Assembly (NCBI GenBank): GCA_030522415.1
Contig: CM060113.1
Coordinates: 2,208,467-2,272,466, forward strand
Direction: 5' to 3'
DNA: 64,000 nucleotides
From: Channallabes apus
Lineage: Eukaryota > Chordata > Actinopteri > Siluriformes > Clariidae
The translations under genes and the position numbers were made by a program. Shown in pieces: positions 38,396 to 49,093 of the stretch. Under the pieces are notes generated by a model. That model was not told the origin of the DNA and searched no databases. It worked only from the letters and a program-made list of their open reading frames with translations. The first letter of the stretch is position 1. The number at the start of each line of letters is the position of its first letter.

Positions 38396-39143
38396 CATAC
38401 AATAACCTCACCGCAATCCTGGAACAACAGTTGGCCAACGCCGGGCTTAGAATAAGCGACCAGAAGACCAAGATTATGCGAGTTGGCTACGCACATGCGC
38501 AGATCCCAGGCATCGTCAATGGCCATCGTGTGGAAGAAGTGGTGGAATTCACATACCTCGGTAGTGTAATCAGCTCAGACGGGGACACAGCGCGCGATGT
38601 CATGTGTCGCATCGGCAAAGCGTCTGCCGCGTTTCAACGTCTCCGCCCCATCTGGAACTCCCCATCGCTTTCTATGCAAGTCAAACTCCATCTCCTTAAT
38701 TCCATCGTAACGCCCATGGCGACGTACGCGAGTGAGATGTGGAAGATGACGGCGGCTGTTGCCCGGAAACTAGACGTTTTCCATCAGCGGTGCCTGCGGC
38801 GCATACTGAGGATCAGTTATCTGGACCATATTACGAATGAAGAGGTCTATCGTCGAGCAAATACTCGACCCCTCTCGGCAACTGTCAATGAATGCAGATT
38901 TCGCTTCGCCGGCCATGTCCTCCGTCTACCTAACCACCGGCTACCCAAAATGGTGATGCACTGGCGGCCAACCCGGGCTAAATGCAAACAAGGGCGGCAA
39001 AAGACTAACTGGCGGCGAACCTTTGCGAACGACCTGACAGTTGTCAACCTCACATGGGACGAAGCCGAAGCTGCGGCTGTTGATCGAACACAATGGGGAA
39101 CACTCGTTGCCCTATGAACCGATCGGTGCGGGAGACCTTAAGG
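38396..39143 (+). mobile_element. 5'-truncated RTE-type non-LTR retrotransposon insertion
   Basis: The insert of 748 bp is flanked by an 11-bp direct repeat TTATGTAATGC (38385-38395 and 39144-39154). It carries an open frame to the stop at 39115-39117, encoding the end of an RT and its C-terminal region: VEEVVEFTYLGSVISSDGD, VARKLDVFHQRCLRRILRIS, DHITNEEVYRRA, RFRFAGHVLRLP, GRQKTNWRRTF. YLGS plus the H-x-TNEEVYRR block is typical of RTE/BovB-like elements; clade is inferred. The RT palm motifs are missing through 5' truncation. The 3' end is short (CTTAAGG) with no poly(A). The frame is free of stops, so it is younger than its L2 host. Confidence 0.85.
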
Positions 39144-39262
39144 TTATGTAATGCAGTTTTCTGTACGTTTTGTTTTTAACCATTGTACTTATACTTTGAC
39201 TGTAAGGTGTCCTTGAGTGCCATGAAAGGTGCCGTTAAATAAAATGTATTATTATTATTATA
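39144..39262 (+). mobile_element. L2-like relic, 3' UTR (right part)
   Basis: This is the continuation of the relic at 37082-38395 after the RTE insertion. It contains GTGTCCTTGAGTGCCATGAA and AATAAAATGTATTATTATTA, a 3' end and short tail of L2/CR1 type. Confidence 0.75.
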
Positions 39263-39405
39263 CTGTAAGTATTAATGTAATCGCATTACGAGGTCACATG
39301 ATTCTGTGATCAAACACGTTCTGAAAAATCTCATTTTTTGGTCACAATTGTTCATGGTGTCATGGTATATATAACATAATATGTTTATTACCTGTATATC
39401 TATAG

Positions 39406-40411
39406 CCGGGGTACTCAATAGGCGGACTCCGGTCCGCATCCGGACCCAAATACGGTTAAATCTGGACCGACGCCAAAACAAACATGCTAATTTAATCATA
39501 ATCCAAATGAGTTCTCAATGAAGTGCGCAACTATGTTTCCGCGCGATATATCTTAGAGTCTTCTAGTGATGGGTCGTTCATGAACGATTCATTATTTTTG
39601 AACAAATCTTTAACATGACTCAGAAGAACGAGTCATGTCCGAGAGTAATTCGTTCAGTTTGTACTGGGCGCGCATGCGCAAATCATCGCAAAACCTCCAT
39701 AGGCTATATGTAATGAACGGTTCTCAATGAATCGTCAAGTCCCGAATTGTTCGGTCCTTTGTCACGTGACTCCCATAGGCGCTATGCGATGCAGTAGATT
39801 CAAAAGAACGAACGACTCGTGGAAGATACAGTATAAGAGGTGAGCTACTCACTCTGTTTATTATAATATGTCCGTAATATCCTAATGGCATGCTCAAAGC
39901 TGGCCATTGATATAAGTTGATTTTGAAAACAGTAAATTTTAGAGTGAGTGGACAGAAAAATATACATTCGTGCTCCCTGTGGGAAGCAGAAAACCAATGT
40001 GCTTAATCTAGAAATCAAAAGTGGTCACCTTCTCACCTTCTGGACAAAGATGGTTACTGCAGCAGGTGCTCCTGTCCTGCAGAAAATGGCCCTTCAAATT
40101 CCCACAATGTTTGTGAATCTGCCGTTTCAACTATGAGCATGGTGAAAAACATATATCACAGCTGCCTCACCAATGAACATTTACATCAGTGCCTCCACCT
40201 GGTCCTCACACCTTTTATGCCCAAGTTCAAACAACGGGTGGCACAAACATGATGTCACCATTCACATGTCATTTTTGGGTATTGTTCGAAAAGTTTGGGT
40301 TTGACTTTTTTTGTATTTCTCTATTTGAAATTGGACTGTAATTTTTCCGGACCTCGGACTGAATAGAAATTTGGTAAGTGGACCTTTCAAATTTATATTT
40401 GAGTACCCATG
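39406..40411. mobile_element. hAT-like non-autonomous DNA transposon
   Basis: The left end CCGGGGTACTCAA and right end TTGAGTACCCATG are imperfect inverted repeats, close to the Charlie-type CAGGGGTNCTCAA end. The flanks are ATCTATAG (39398-39405) and ATCTGTAG (40412-40419), an 8-bp target duplication with one mismatch. No transposase frame is present. A block at about 39565 (GTGATGGGTCGTTCATGAAC) looks like the end of a second, nested hAT-like fragment. Confidence 0.75.
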
Positions 40412-40419
40412 ATCTGTAG

Positions 40420-41590
40420 TATATGTTTATTGTCTGGACTTTGGTTGTATTGATGTGTTGAAAGTTAATAAATGTCCTAATTTTTGAGAACTTTTCAGAT
40501 ATAAAAAATTCTTAATTCTAATTCGTTTTAAAAGTATGCATTAAAAAAATCTTTTTAGTATAAATGTCAGCGTGCTTTATATACATGACATTTTGTTAGA
40601 GAAAGGTTGCTTCATTGGGAAATCGCAGATTTACAGCAAATAAAGGCCACGCTGCTCTTTCTGGCTACGCATGAAGGAAGAATGGAGCGAAGGAAAATAA
40701 GCTACACACTCACATGTTGTTTTTGTTTTTTCCTTTTCTGGCCATGAAGTGAAATTGCTGGGAAAAAAAACAGGAGCCACTGTAGAGAAAAAAAGTGTAT
40801 CGGCCAAAGCTAAGAAAAACAAGAGATGTGAGGAGGATAAGTGAGGTTCTGTCACAAATCGGCGGCGTATCCTCAGGTAACCACCGTTTCCTCCCAGCGT
40901 GCACTGGCTCGGGATCAGAAACAGGAGTGTGCTGGTGAATAAACAGGAACGCCATTTATTTGCTATTTTAAACCCAGAAAACCTTCCACTGCTTGTACTG
41001 CTTGCTCTGTTCACAAAATTTAAGACAGACATGACAAAGTGTTCGGAACTGAAACAGAAATTCCAAATACACTTTGGAAAAACACCACAAAGGCAGAGAG
41101 GACTAAGTATAATGGAATAAGACCGGGACTGTTGGCGTTCAGTCCTGTTTACCGTGAGTCTGGAGAACACGGTCATTATAGACAGAACGGTTCTTCGCTG
41201 CTTTAGATGTTACATGACAGACTTTTACTAATCAGTCAGGATTAATGGACTAAATTGTTCATAACCTCAGAGCCCATGATACAGCTTCTCTTTTGGAAAA
41301 ACACCACAAAGGCAAATAACTATCCAATCCATATTCCCAATGAAGTACACTTTTCCAGTTCAGTCAATCATGGAAATGTTTAATAAGCTTGATATGGGCA
41401 CCCCCACGGGTTCAGTTTTAAGCCCATGATTATTTATTTTTTCATTTTAATTTTATTTTCTTGTGTTGTCAGCAAAAATTTAAGACAAAATGTTTAAAAC
41501 TGAACACTTTCATACTGTTGAAATTCCATAAAATATGTAATGAGATGTAATAGAGAACATACTGGAGTTCCCCAAGGGTCACTTTTCAGG
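40420..41590 (+). mobile_element. Old reverse-transcriptase relic region (outer host of nested L2)
   Basis: Two decayed copies of the RT GVPQGS motif are readable: GTPTGSVLSP from 41397 and GVPQGS from 41563. Direct repeats of TTTGGAAAAACACCACAAAGG (about 41080 and 41291) and AATTTAAGACAGACATGACA-like phrases (about 41019, diverged near 41473 and 45070) show a repeated, rearranged element. The second motif is interrupted by the L2 insertion and resumes at 44528. 40420-40880 shows nothing definite. Confidence 0.5.
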
Positions 41591-42038
41591 GTCATACTGT
41601 AGTATTCTTCTTCACAGATTAGAAAATGTAGTAGGAATTAAGGGTACAGCCCTCTCCTGGCTCAGATCCTATTTGACCGATCGTTATCAGTATGTAGAAT
41701 CAAATGGTCATTATTCTGCATGTTCTCTAGTGGGGTTTGGCGTTCCGCAGGGTTCAGTTTTAGGCCCACTGCTTTTTTCCCTTTACATGCTTCCTCTGGG
41801 CAACATAATCCGTAAGCATGGTATTAGTTTTCATTGTTATGCTGACGGCACACAGTTATATGTCTCAGCAAAACCTGATGAGAAAAACCAGCTTACTAAA
41901 GTTGAGCAATGTGTGCAGGACATAAGAAATTGGATGCCAATTAACTTCCTTCTGCTTAATCCGGATAAGACAGAAGTTCTAGTCATAAGACCGCATACAG
42001 CTAGGAGTAAAATTTTAGATCACAGCGTAACTTTAGAT
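41591..42038 (+). mobile_element. L2-like non-LTR retrotransposon, + strand (left part)
   Basis: This 5'-truncated copy reads [20 protein letters not shown], then [36 protein letters not shown] and [14 protein letters not shown]. The catalytic box is YADG rather than YADD, a damaging change. The frame runs open from 41673 to the point where an antisense L2-like copy interrupts it. The likely target duplication of the whole element is ACTTTTCAGG (41581-41590) / ACTTTTAGG (44528-44536). The rest is at 42908-44527. Confidence 0.88.
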
Positions 42039-42907
42039 TCAATTCAATTCATTTCATTTTTATTTGTGTAGCACTTTTAACAATTGACATTGTCTCAAAA
42101 CAGCTTTACACAATCAAAATAATTATTTAAGTTGTATGGAATGTGAATGTGTATGAATCAAAATGGTCAGATAGTCCCTGGTGAGCAAGACGAGGGCGAC
42201 AGTGGCAAGGAAAAACTCCCTGAGATGGTAATAGGAAGAAACCTTGAGAGGAACCAGACTCAACAGGGAACCCATCCTCATCTGGGTGATCAATGGTGTC
42301 AAAAGCTGCACTGAGGTCGAGTAATACAAGCATAGTTACACAACCCTGATCAGAGGCCAATAGGAGGTCATTTACTACTTTAACGAGTGCTGTTTCTGTG
42401 CTGTGATGAGGCCTAAATCCTGACTGATACAGTTCATGTATGCCATTTCTATGTAGATATGAGTATAGCTGCTCCGCTACTATCTTTTCCAGAATCTTAG
42501 AAATAAAGGGGAGGTTTGATATTGGCCTGTAATTGGACAGCTGACAGGGGTCGAGGTCAGGTTTCTTAATTATTGATTTGATAACTGCTAATTTAAAAGA
42601 TTTTGGAACATAATCAATGCTGAGTGAGGAATTAATTATTCTCAACAGCGGTTCTGTTATTACTGGTACTATCTGTTTAAGAAAATGTGTCGGTATAGGA
42701 TCTAATATACAGGTTGATGAATTTGCAGAAGAGATGAGTGAAATTAGTTCATTCTCTTCAAGAGGAGTAAAGTATTCTAGGTTCCGATCTGACATGGCTA
42801 GGTTAACATCTGTATCAATTACATTGTTCGGTTTCAAAGCCTCAATTTTATGCCTGATATTTACAATTTTATTATTAAAGAAGTTCATGAAGTCCTCACT
42901 ATTGCAT
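42039..42907 (-). mobile_element. Antisense L2-like copy, internally deleted, nested in the + strand L2
   Basis: Read on the minus strand it begins [20 protein letters not shown] and runs in one open frame through [35 protein letters not shown] and [20 protein letters not shown] to [13 protein letters not shown]. It then jumps directly into 3' UTR sequence (CCAGATGAGGATGGGTTCCC). It ends with the L2 tail (inverse of ATTGAATTGAAT). The RT palm core from after the first Asp through YADD is absent. Its 3' UTR matches 44284-44527 of the + strand copy, so both are one family. Confidence 0.88.
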
Positions 42908-44527
42908 GATGTTGTAGATGGCCTTTCTGTTCCATCAAGTGCAACAGTAAAAGACCTCGGCGTGATTATAGATTCCAGCCTTTCATTTGAAGCTCATGTA
43001 GATAATATCACCAGGATAGCATTCTTTCACCTCAGAAATATTGCCAAGATAAGAAATATATTGTCGCTAAACGATGCAGAAAAACTAGTTCATGCTTTTA
43101 TCACTTCTAGGTTGGACTATTGTAATGTCTTACTGTCTGGTTGTTCTGTTAGGTGCATAAACAAGCTTCAGCTAGTTCAGAATGCAGCAGCGAGAGTCCT
43201 CACTAGAACCAGAAGATATGAGCACATCACCCCTATTCTATCTTCACTACATTGATTTTAAAATACTACTCTTGACATATAAAGCATTAAATGGTCTCGC
43301 CCCGCAGTATCTGAGCGAACTGCTAGTGTCTTACGATCCGCCACGCCTACTTCGATCAAAGGATGCAGGCTGCTTGTCAGTACCGTGTATTATGAAAACT
43401 ACAGCTGGGGGCAGAGCTTTTTCTTACAAAGCCCCAAAATTATGGAATCGTCTTCCAAATAGTGTTCGGGACTCAGACACAGTCTCAGTGTTTAAGTCTA
43501 GCCTAAAAACCTATTTATTTAGCCAAGCATTTTAATGAATAGATTTGCCATAAGGTAAAGGAGCAGATCTGGGGGACTCATGGACGTAGAGTATTATGGT
43601 GAACTGGTATGTTTAGATGCTGTCTTCCTCACTCTCATTTAATCAGGTTTGTTGACGGTGAGGTGATTGTTTGCTTTACATCTCAGTTCCCCCTCATGTT
43701 TGTGTTTCCTTCTGGCTCTCCCTTTTAGTTATGCTGTCATAGTTAGTCCTGCCGGAGTCTCTGCTTGCACTCTACAGTAAATATACATTCACATTATACA
43801 TTATGTGACTGTGGCCATACCTAACCGCCATCTCTCCTCTTCTTCTCTTCCTCCCCCTCTTTCTCTTCCCTCTCTCTCCCTGTCTCCCCTTTTTACTCTC
43901 TCTCTCTCTCTGTCGAGCTACACATGTCATTCCTGAGCTGCCAGCGACCCAGACTCCCTCTGCCCCTTAATGCAGGATGGTCTCACCCATCCTGGTGCCC
44001 CGCTTCTGGTTGGAGATCTTGTCACATGGATGTGTGTCTGTTTGGGATGCGTCTGGTGCCTGGGGATGATTCTCTCTACCTAGAAGACAGTTCTGGCCTC
44101 AACTGGTGTTGGCAGATGTTTCTCTGAGGACTTGACAATTCGATAATTCAGGACTGGAACTTTCTACAAGTCTACCTGAGTCTCCAATAACTACTGGACT
44201 CCATTTTAACATCAATTAACATCAACTATTATAGCTGAACTGCCTGCTACCAAAGTATAAATGCAGATCATTTCCTGCTACCTGTTTCACCCAGATGAGG
44301 ATGGGTTCCCTGTTGAGTCTGGTTCTTCTCAAGGTTTCTTACCATCTCAGAGAGTTTTTCCTTGCCACTGTCGCCCGCGGCTTGTTCACCAGGGACTATC
44401 TGAACATTTTAATTCATACACATTCACATTCCATACAAACTTAAATAATTCTTTTGATTGTGTAAAGCTGTTTTGACACACTGTCAATTGTTAACAGCGC
44501 TATACAAATAAAATTGAATTGAATTTA
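42908..44527 (+). mobile_element. L2-like non-LTR retrotransposon, + strand (right part)
   Basis: This resumes the frame of 41591-42038: [54 protein letters not shown]. Near 43247-43255 the text jumps from SSLH to IDFKILLLTYKALNGLAP with a frame change, consistent with a small deletion of the usual WLPV segment. The C-terminus LKTYLFSQAF ends at 43533-43535. A 3' UTR of about 1 kb follows, with CCAGATGAGGATGGGTTCCC and AAATAAAATTGAATTGAA as the 3' end. The short ORFs in it are not genes. Confidence 0.85.
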
Positions 44528-45522
44528 ACTTTTAGGCCCACTATTACTCTTCTCCTGTTTTGTGTGTTTGGCTGTTATTTTTGCTTCAGATATGGCATGT
44601 CAGTTTTAAATGGAATAACCTATATGATAGGTTATTCCATTTAACCTATACATCCTTGCATTAAAAAAATTCTCTAAACCGCTAAAAGGGAAGCATACAG
44701 TATGAAAACTGTTCATATGCTTCATATCCATGTTTTTATTCTTGGTGAAGGACCAACATTTTCTCAAACAGTATTGTTTTTTTATTTAATATATTAATAT
44801 TAATATAATTATTTATTAATAATTCACACATTGCCTTTTTGGCACTGTTGGATGTTCAATATTTATCCCCACTGGATGGAAAGCATGGTGTTTCAGACAA
44901 CAAAAAGCTTTCTATGAATCAGATTTTAAGGGACTTTTACAGATTTGTTAATCTAATTTCGCTTCATTAATTCAAAACAAAAAAAATGCATAATGGTGTT
45001 CCACAAGGTTTGGGTTTAGGCTGAGTATTATCATATTCCTTTCGATTTGCTTATACTGTTTTCACATTTCAAGACAGACATGACAAAATGCCCAGAGCAG
45101 AAACGCATCCCAGTTTTCAAACACTATTTATAGAATTATTACAACCTTGTCAGCAACAGTGGTTAGAGTACCAGCCAGTGGAGGATCCTGAAATCTGTTT
45201 TAATGTCCCACATGAAGAATGGATGTCATTAAACCGACTTTGCAGCAGTCAAGGTCAGGGCAATGCAAACCAATTTAACAAGAGCCCAACAGTGACAAAC
45301 AGTTACTGAAACACATTGTTATGAACTGTGCCCTAACAAGTCTAGAGAATTCTGTCTACATCACAGATTTAAAACCCATAATGTCTAAGAAATATATATT
45401 TTTTCAATGCTGAATAATTAAAGGGAATAAATGGTCATGTTTAATGAAGCATTATTATAGCTTATAGTGTAACATGGTGTCCCACAAGGTTGAATTTCAG
45501 GTCCATTATTATTGTTTCTTTT
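44528..45522 (+). mobile_element. Old RT relic region, right side
   Basis: From 44528 the frame LGPLLLFS completes the GVPQGS motif cut at 41580. Two more decayed motifs follow: GVPQGLGLG then stop (from 44995) and GVPQG, stop, ISGPLLLF (from 45476). 45088-45309 is open for 73 codons but matches nothing recognised. A perfect hairpin lies at 44606-44644. The region is AT-rich, heavily mutated and non-functional. Confidence 0.5.
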
Positions 45523-45893
45523 TTCATTCATTCATTCATCTTCTATACCGCTTTATCCAGTTTTTAGGGTCGCGGGGACCTGGAGCCTATCCCAGGAGAC
45601 TCAGGGCACGAGGCAGGGTAGACCCTGGACAGCGTGCCAATCCATCGCAGAGCACACACATACACACACACTCATTCACACACTATGGTCAATTTGGGAA
45701 CGCCAATTAGCCTAATCTGCATGTCTTTGGACTGTGGGAGGAAACCGGAGTACCTGGAGGAAACCCACCAAGCACGGGGAGAACATGCAAACTCCATGCA
45801 CACAGAGACGGGAATTGAGCCTGCCCGGGAATCGAACCCGGACCCTGGAGGTGCAAGGCGACAGTGCTAACCACTACACCACCGTGCCGCCTT
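45523..45893 (-). repeat. tRNA-derived SINE, inverted full-length copy
   Basis: This is the reverse complement of the SINE at 19005-19350. It has tail CTTCTATACCGCTTTATCC near 45540, the body GAACATGCAAACTCCATGCA, and the inverted B-box GGGAATCGAACCCGGACCCTG-like region near 45827. Two or three ORFs through it are shadows of the SINE. Confidence 0.88.
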
Positions 45894-46297
45894 TTTCTTT
45901 TTTTTTCTCCCTCAAAATTCACCTTTGTAGACATGTACTATAATCCACATATATAATACTCAACTTCATGTATCCTTATCATGTTTTTGCAGGGTACAGT
46001 AGCAAAATTTTATATTTTTGAAAAGGAGTTCGGATAATCCAGCGAATGGTAATTCTGCTTAAAATGTGCAAAATGTTCACATTTGTTTCAAAACTCACAA
46101 GTACTAGACAAAGCTATGTAGTGTTTGGTGTCATAATATGGCTATAGAGCATGATTTAAGACACAGCCACTATGTTTTTGAGATTATATCGTTAATATGA
46201 TTAATGTGATCTAATGTGATTTTTTTTTGTTCCCTGCAAATTTGTTCTTTCTGCTCAAATGAGATCAAAGACATGGCAACCATACCACTGGGAAAAC

Positions 46298-46379
<82 letters not shown>

Positions 46380-47445
46380 GGATCTGTGCACCAACCGACA
46401 GCATTCCTCAGCGAATTTCATTTCAGATCAAAGGAGCCCAACCCAAATAAAACATCTGCCCCTAAATATCAGCCTGACTCCTGCGAGAGTTTCAGAGCGA
46501 GCCGGACGCAGCTGGACATCGCTCACATCGTCGCCACTATTAAAGAGGTTGTGACCTGAGGAAGCAAATGTGTATTTAAGAGGAATCTGAGGTGTCTTTA
46601 GGCGCAGAGGGACAGAGGCAAAAAGAAAAGTGAGGGTGCTGCGATGCGGCAGATCTGTTACACTGCGATAATACTGATAAAGTAACACTGCTGACCACCC
46701 ACTCCTCTCACGGTCTAGACGGAGAGTCTGATCAAAGCTGTCATAACAGCAGAGATATGCGGGTGTGGCCCTCGGAGAGAACCGGATAAAAGCAAAAACA
46801 CAGATGTTCATGGTCTAACTTCTGCACTCAAAATCCACATGATTTAATTCCTTATGCTAACGCATGTCCTTTTGGAAACAGGAAGTCAGAGTGATGATGT
46901 GTTGAAGTGTCTGAATGATTTACACGACAGCCAACAGCAGTTGAGACACCCCCACCACCCTCTGTCCAACCTCCATCCAATCTATTAACAGACCTGACAT
47001 TAAGTTAACTAACAAATGGCCATCTTACCGCACATGTGTCCAGATTTACTAAATAAGGGTTTCCCTGGGTTTTGTGCACCCCTAGTGGTTCATAGTAGCA
47101 TTGCAGGGGACTCAACGGAGATGTGTTGTACAGTAAATAATGCTGTTGGTGGACTTTCGGCTGCTGTTGAAAGGTTCGATCTGCCACAACTTGGCACAGG
47201 TTTTACGCCAGATGTCTTTCCTGACACCACCATCTCGCTTTATTTAGGCTTGGGACCGGCATCCAGTGGCTGGGGTTTGGGTGTTGGGTGGGAATTAACA
47301 TTAATGTGGGTGATGTAAACATTAATTTCTTAATATTAAAGTATTCACAGCCTTTGCCATGACATTCAAAAATTATCTCAGGTACATCCTGTTTCCACTG
47401 ATCATTCTTGCGATGTTTGTACAAATCGATTGGAGTCCACCTGTA
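45894..47445. other. Intergenic with long TG microsatellite
   Basis: A TG run of about 75 bp lies at 46302-46376. The stretch after it is open in more than one frame (46216-46559 +, 46428-46811 -), but the frames show no domain and the first is partly the TG repeat. No exon or transposon was recognised with confidence. Confidence 0.45.
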
Positions 47446-47543
47446 CATTACATTTACATTAAGGCATTTGGCAGACGCTCTTATCCAAAGCGACTTACAT
47501 TTTTTTTTTATCTCATTATACATCTGAGCAGTTGAGCTACCCC
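47446..47543 (-). repeat. Short interspersed repeat fragment, inverted copy
   Basis: Inverse of 11298-11410: GGCATTTGGCAGACGCTCTT, ATCCAAAGCGACTTACAT and CATTATACATCTGAGCAGTT. A T-run (47501-47509) interrupts it. Confidence 0.7.
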
Positions 47544-47574
47544 TGGTTCCTCTAGGGGAATTTACCTGTGGTAA

Positions 47575-48099
47575 ATTCAGTTAACTGTACATTATTTGGA
47601 AAGACACACACCTGTCTACATAAGGTCCCAACCAAGCCATGGATTGTAGCGAGGCACAGGTCTGAGGAAGGGTACAGAAACATTTCTGCAGTATTGACGG
47701 CCCAAATGTGCACATTGGCTTCCATCATCCACAAATGGAAGAAGTTTGTAACCACCAGGACTCTTCCTAGAGCCGCTTGGCCAAAGTGAATGATCGGGGA
47801 GAAGGCCTTAGTAAGGGAGGTGACCAAGAACCCAATGGTTAGTCTGAAAGAGCTTCAGTGTTTTTCTGTGAAGAGATGAGAACCTCTTGTAGCATCATAC
47901 TCAAAAAGGCCTGAGCCTGTAATTGGTGCCAAACGTGGTACAACAAAAAAAATATTTCTCATGGACTAAGAGTCTTTCAGGTGCCCTTTGGCAAACTCCA
48001 CGTGCCTGTCATGGGCCTTTACTGAGGAGTGGCTTCTGTCTGGCCACTATACCATACAGGCCTGATTGGTGGATTAATGCAAACTCACTCAGCCATGTC
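47575..48099 (+). mobile_element. Tc1-like transposase relic with an inverted internal piece
   Basis: Forward, 47640-47890 reads IVARHRSEEGYRNISAVLTA, SIIHKWKKF, RTLPRA and ALVREVTKNPMVSLKELQ, the DNA-binding half of a Tc1 transposase, with stops. From about 47955 to 48075 the next part of the gene is present on the opposite strand (inverse of AAGCCACTCCTCAGTAAAGG and CTCTTAGTCCATGAGAAA). The LTR element inserted in this flank; sequence continues at 50649 (ATGTCTTTATGGACTTTGC). Confidence 0.65.
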
Positions 48100-48450
48100 T
48101 GTTACGTTTCCCCTTACGTCTGTGTCGGCCGTGGGTGTGAGGCATGAACGCGGAGGCGAGCTGACGGTTTAATAAAGTCCTTTTATTCATCAAAAAGGGC
48201 AAATAAACATCCAAACACAACGGAACTCCTACAATTAACTATTAACTTTTAATGCTAGACGCCTGACTGGAGTTCAGCCAGGCTATTTATAACAAACACA
48301 AACATCATCCACTCATTAACTTCCCTCGGTTCAGGTGAGCTTCTTACGTCACCTGACCGAGGTGCATACTGGGAACTGAAGTTAACTAGCAAACATAAAC
48401 TACGAAACCAAAGACGGGCGTTAGGCGCCCTCTAGGGGTTAACCGTTACA
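48100..48450 (-). repeat. 3' LTR
   Basis: Minus-strand start TGTAACGGTTAACC, end AAACGTAACA. It contains TATAAATA (inverse of 48284-48291) and, about 100 bp downstream, AATAAA (inverse of 48182-48187), a normal promoter/polyadenylation order for an LTR. It lies next to the polypurine tract. Confidence 0.93.
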
Positions 48451-48460
48451 GTATCCCCCC

Positions 48461-49093
48461 TCAAAAAATGCTCCTCCGGAGCATCACCGGAGGCCCCGGA
48501 CACCCAACCCAATGTTCTACCTTTCGCCTCCTATCCAGGAGGCTGGGTGACGGGGCTGGAGGCATGCTCTGCGGCTGCAGGGCTGGAAGCGTGCTCGGCG
48601 GCTGCAGGGCTGGAGAAGTGCTCGCCGAAGGCGTTGGAGCGGTCACTGCGCTCGACGAAGGCGTGGGAGCGGTCACTGCGCTCGACGAAGGCGTGGGAGC
48701 GGTCACTGCGCTCGACGACGGCGTGGAAGCGGTCACTGCGCTCGACGAAGGCGTGGGAGCGGTCACTGCGCTCGACGAAGGCGTGGGAGCGGTCACTGCG
48801 CTCGTAGACGGCGTGGGAGCGGTCACTGCGCTCGTAGACGGCGTGGGAGCGGTCACTGCGCTCGTAGACGGCGTGGGAGCGGTCAGTGCGCTCGACGCAG
48901 GCGTGGGAGCGTGCAGTGCGCTCGATGACGGCTCCACGACGTTCTCAAAGCCGGGGGGCGGCGGCAGAACAGGTGTGTCGGTCAGCGGCTGCTCACCCGC
49001 CGGCTCGCTGTCCTCGAAGCCGAAAGGCGGCAGCAGAACAGATACGTCGAACAGCGGCTGCTCACACGCTGGCTCGCTGTCCTCAAAGGCGGT
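48461..49093 (-). pseudogene. LTR-element ORF, C-terminal part after frameshift: 11-residue repeats
   Basis: In the next minus-strand frame the protein continues: FEDSEPACEQPLFDVSVLLP, two more diverged 23-residue units, then about ten 11-residue units of the type SSAVTAPTPSS (33-bp DNA repeats at about 48629-48930). A proline/glutamine tail (ALQPQSMPPAPSP) and a short basic end (RRKVEHWVGCPGPPVMLRRS) lead to the stop at 48461-48463, just before the polypurine tract. Ser/Thr/Ala/Pro-rich repeats look mucin-like and disordered. The two parts would be one protein of about 610 residues but for the 7-bp length difference; whether that is a real mutation in this copy needs comparison with other copies. 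Confidence 0.65.

Noticed and set aside
38392..39117. Possible host gene of 241 codons
   Set aside because: It is the C-terminal part of an RTE-type reverse transcriptase bounded by an 11-bp target duplication.
45088..45309. 73-codon ORF starting MPRAETHPSF
   Set aside because: It sits in a decayed RT relic region, matches nothing recognised and is too short to support as a gene.
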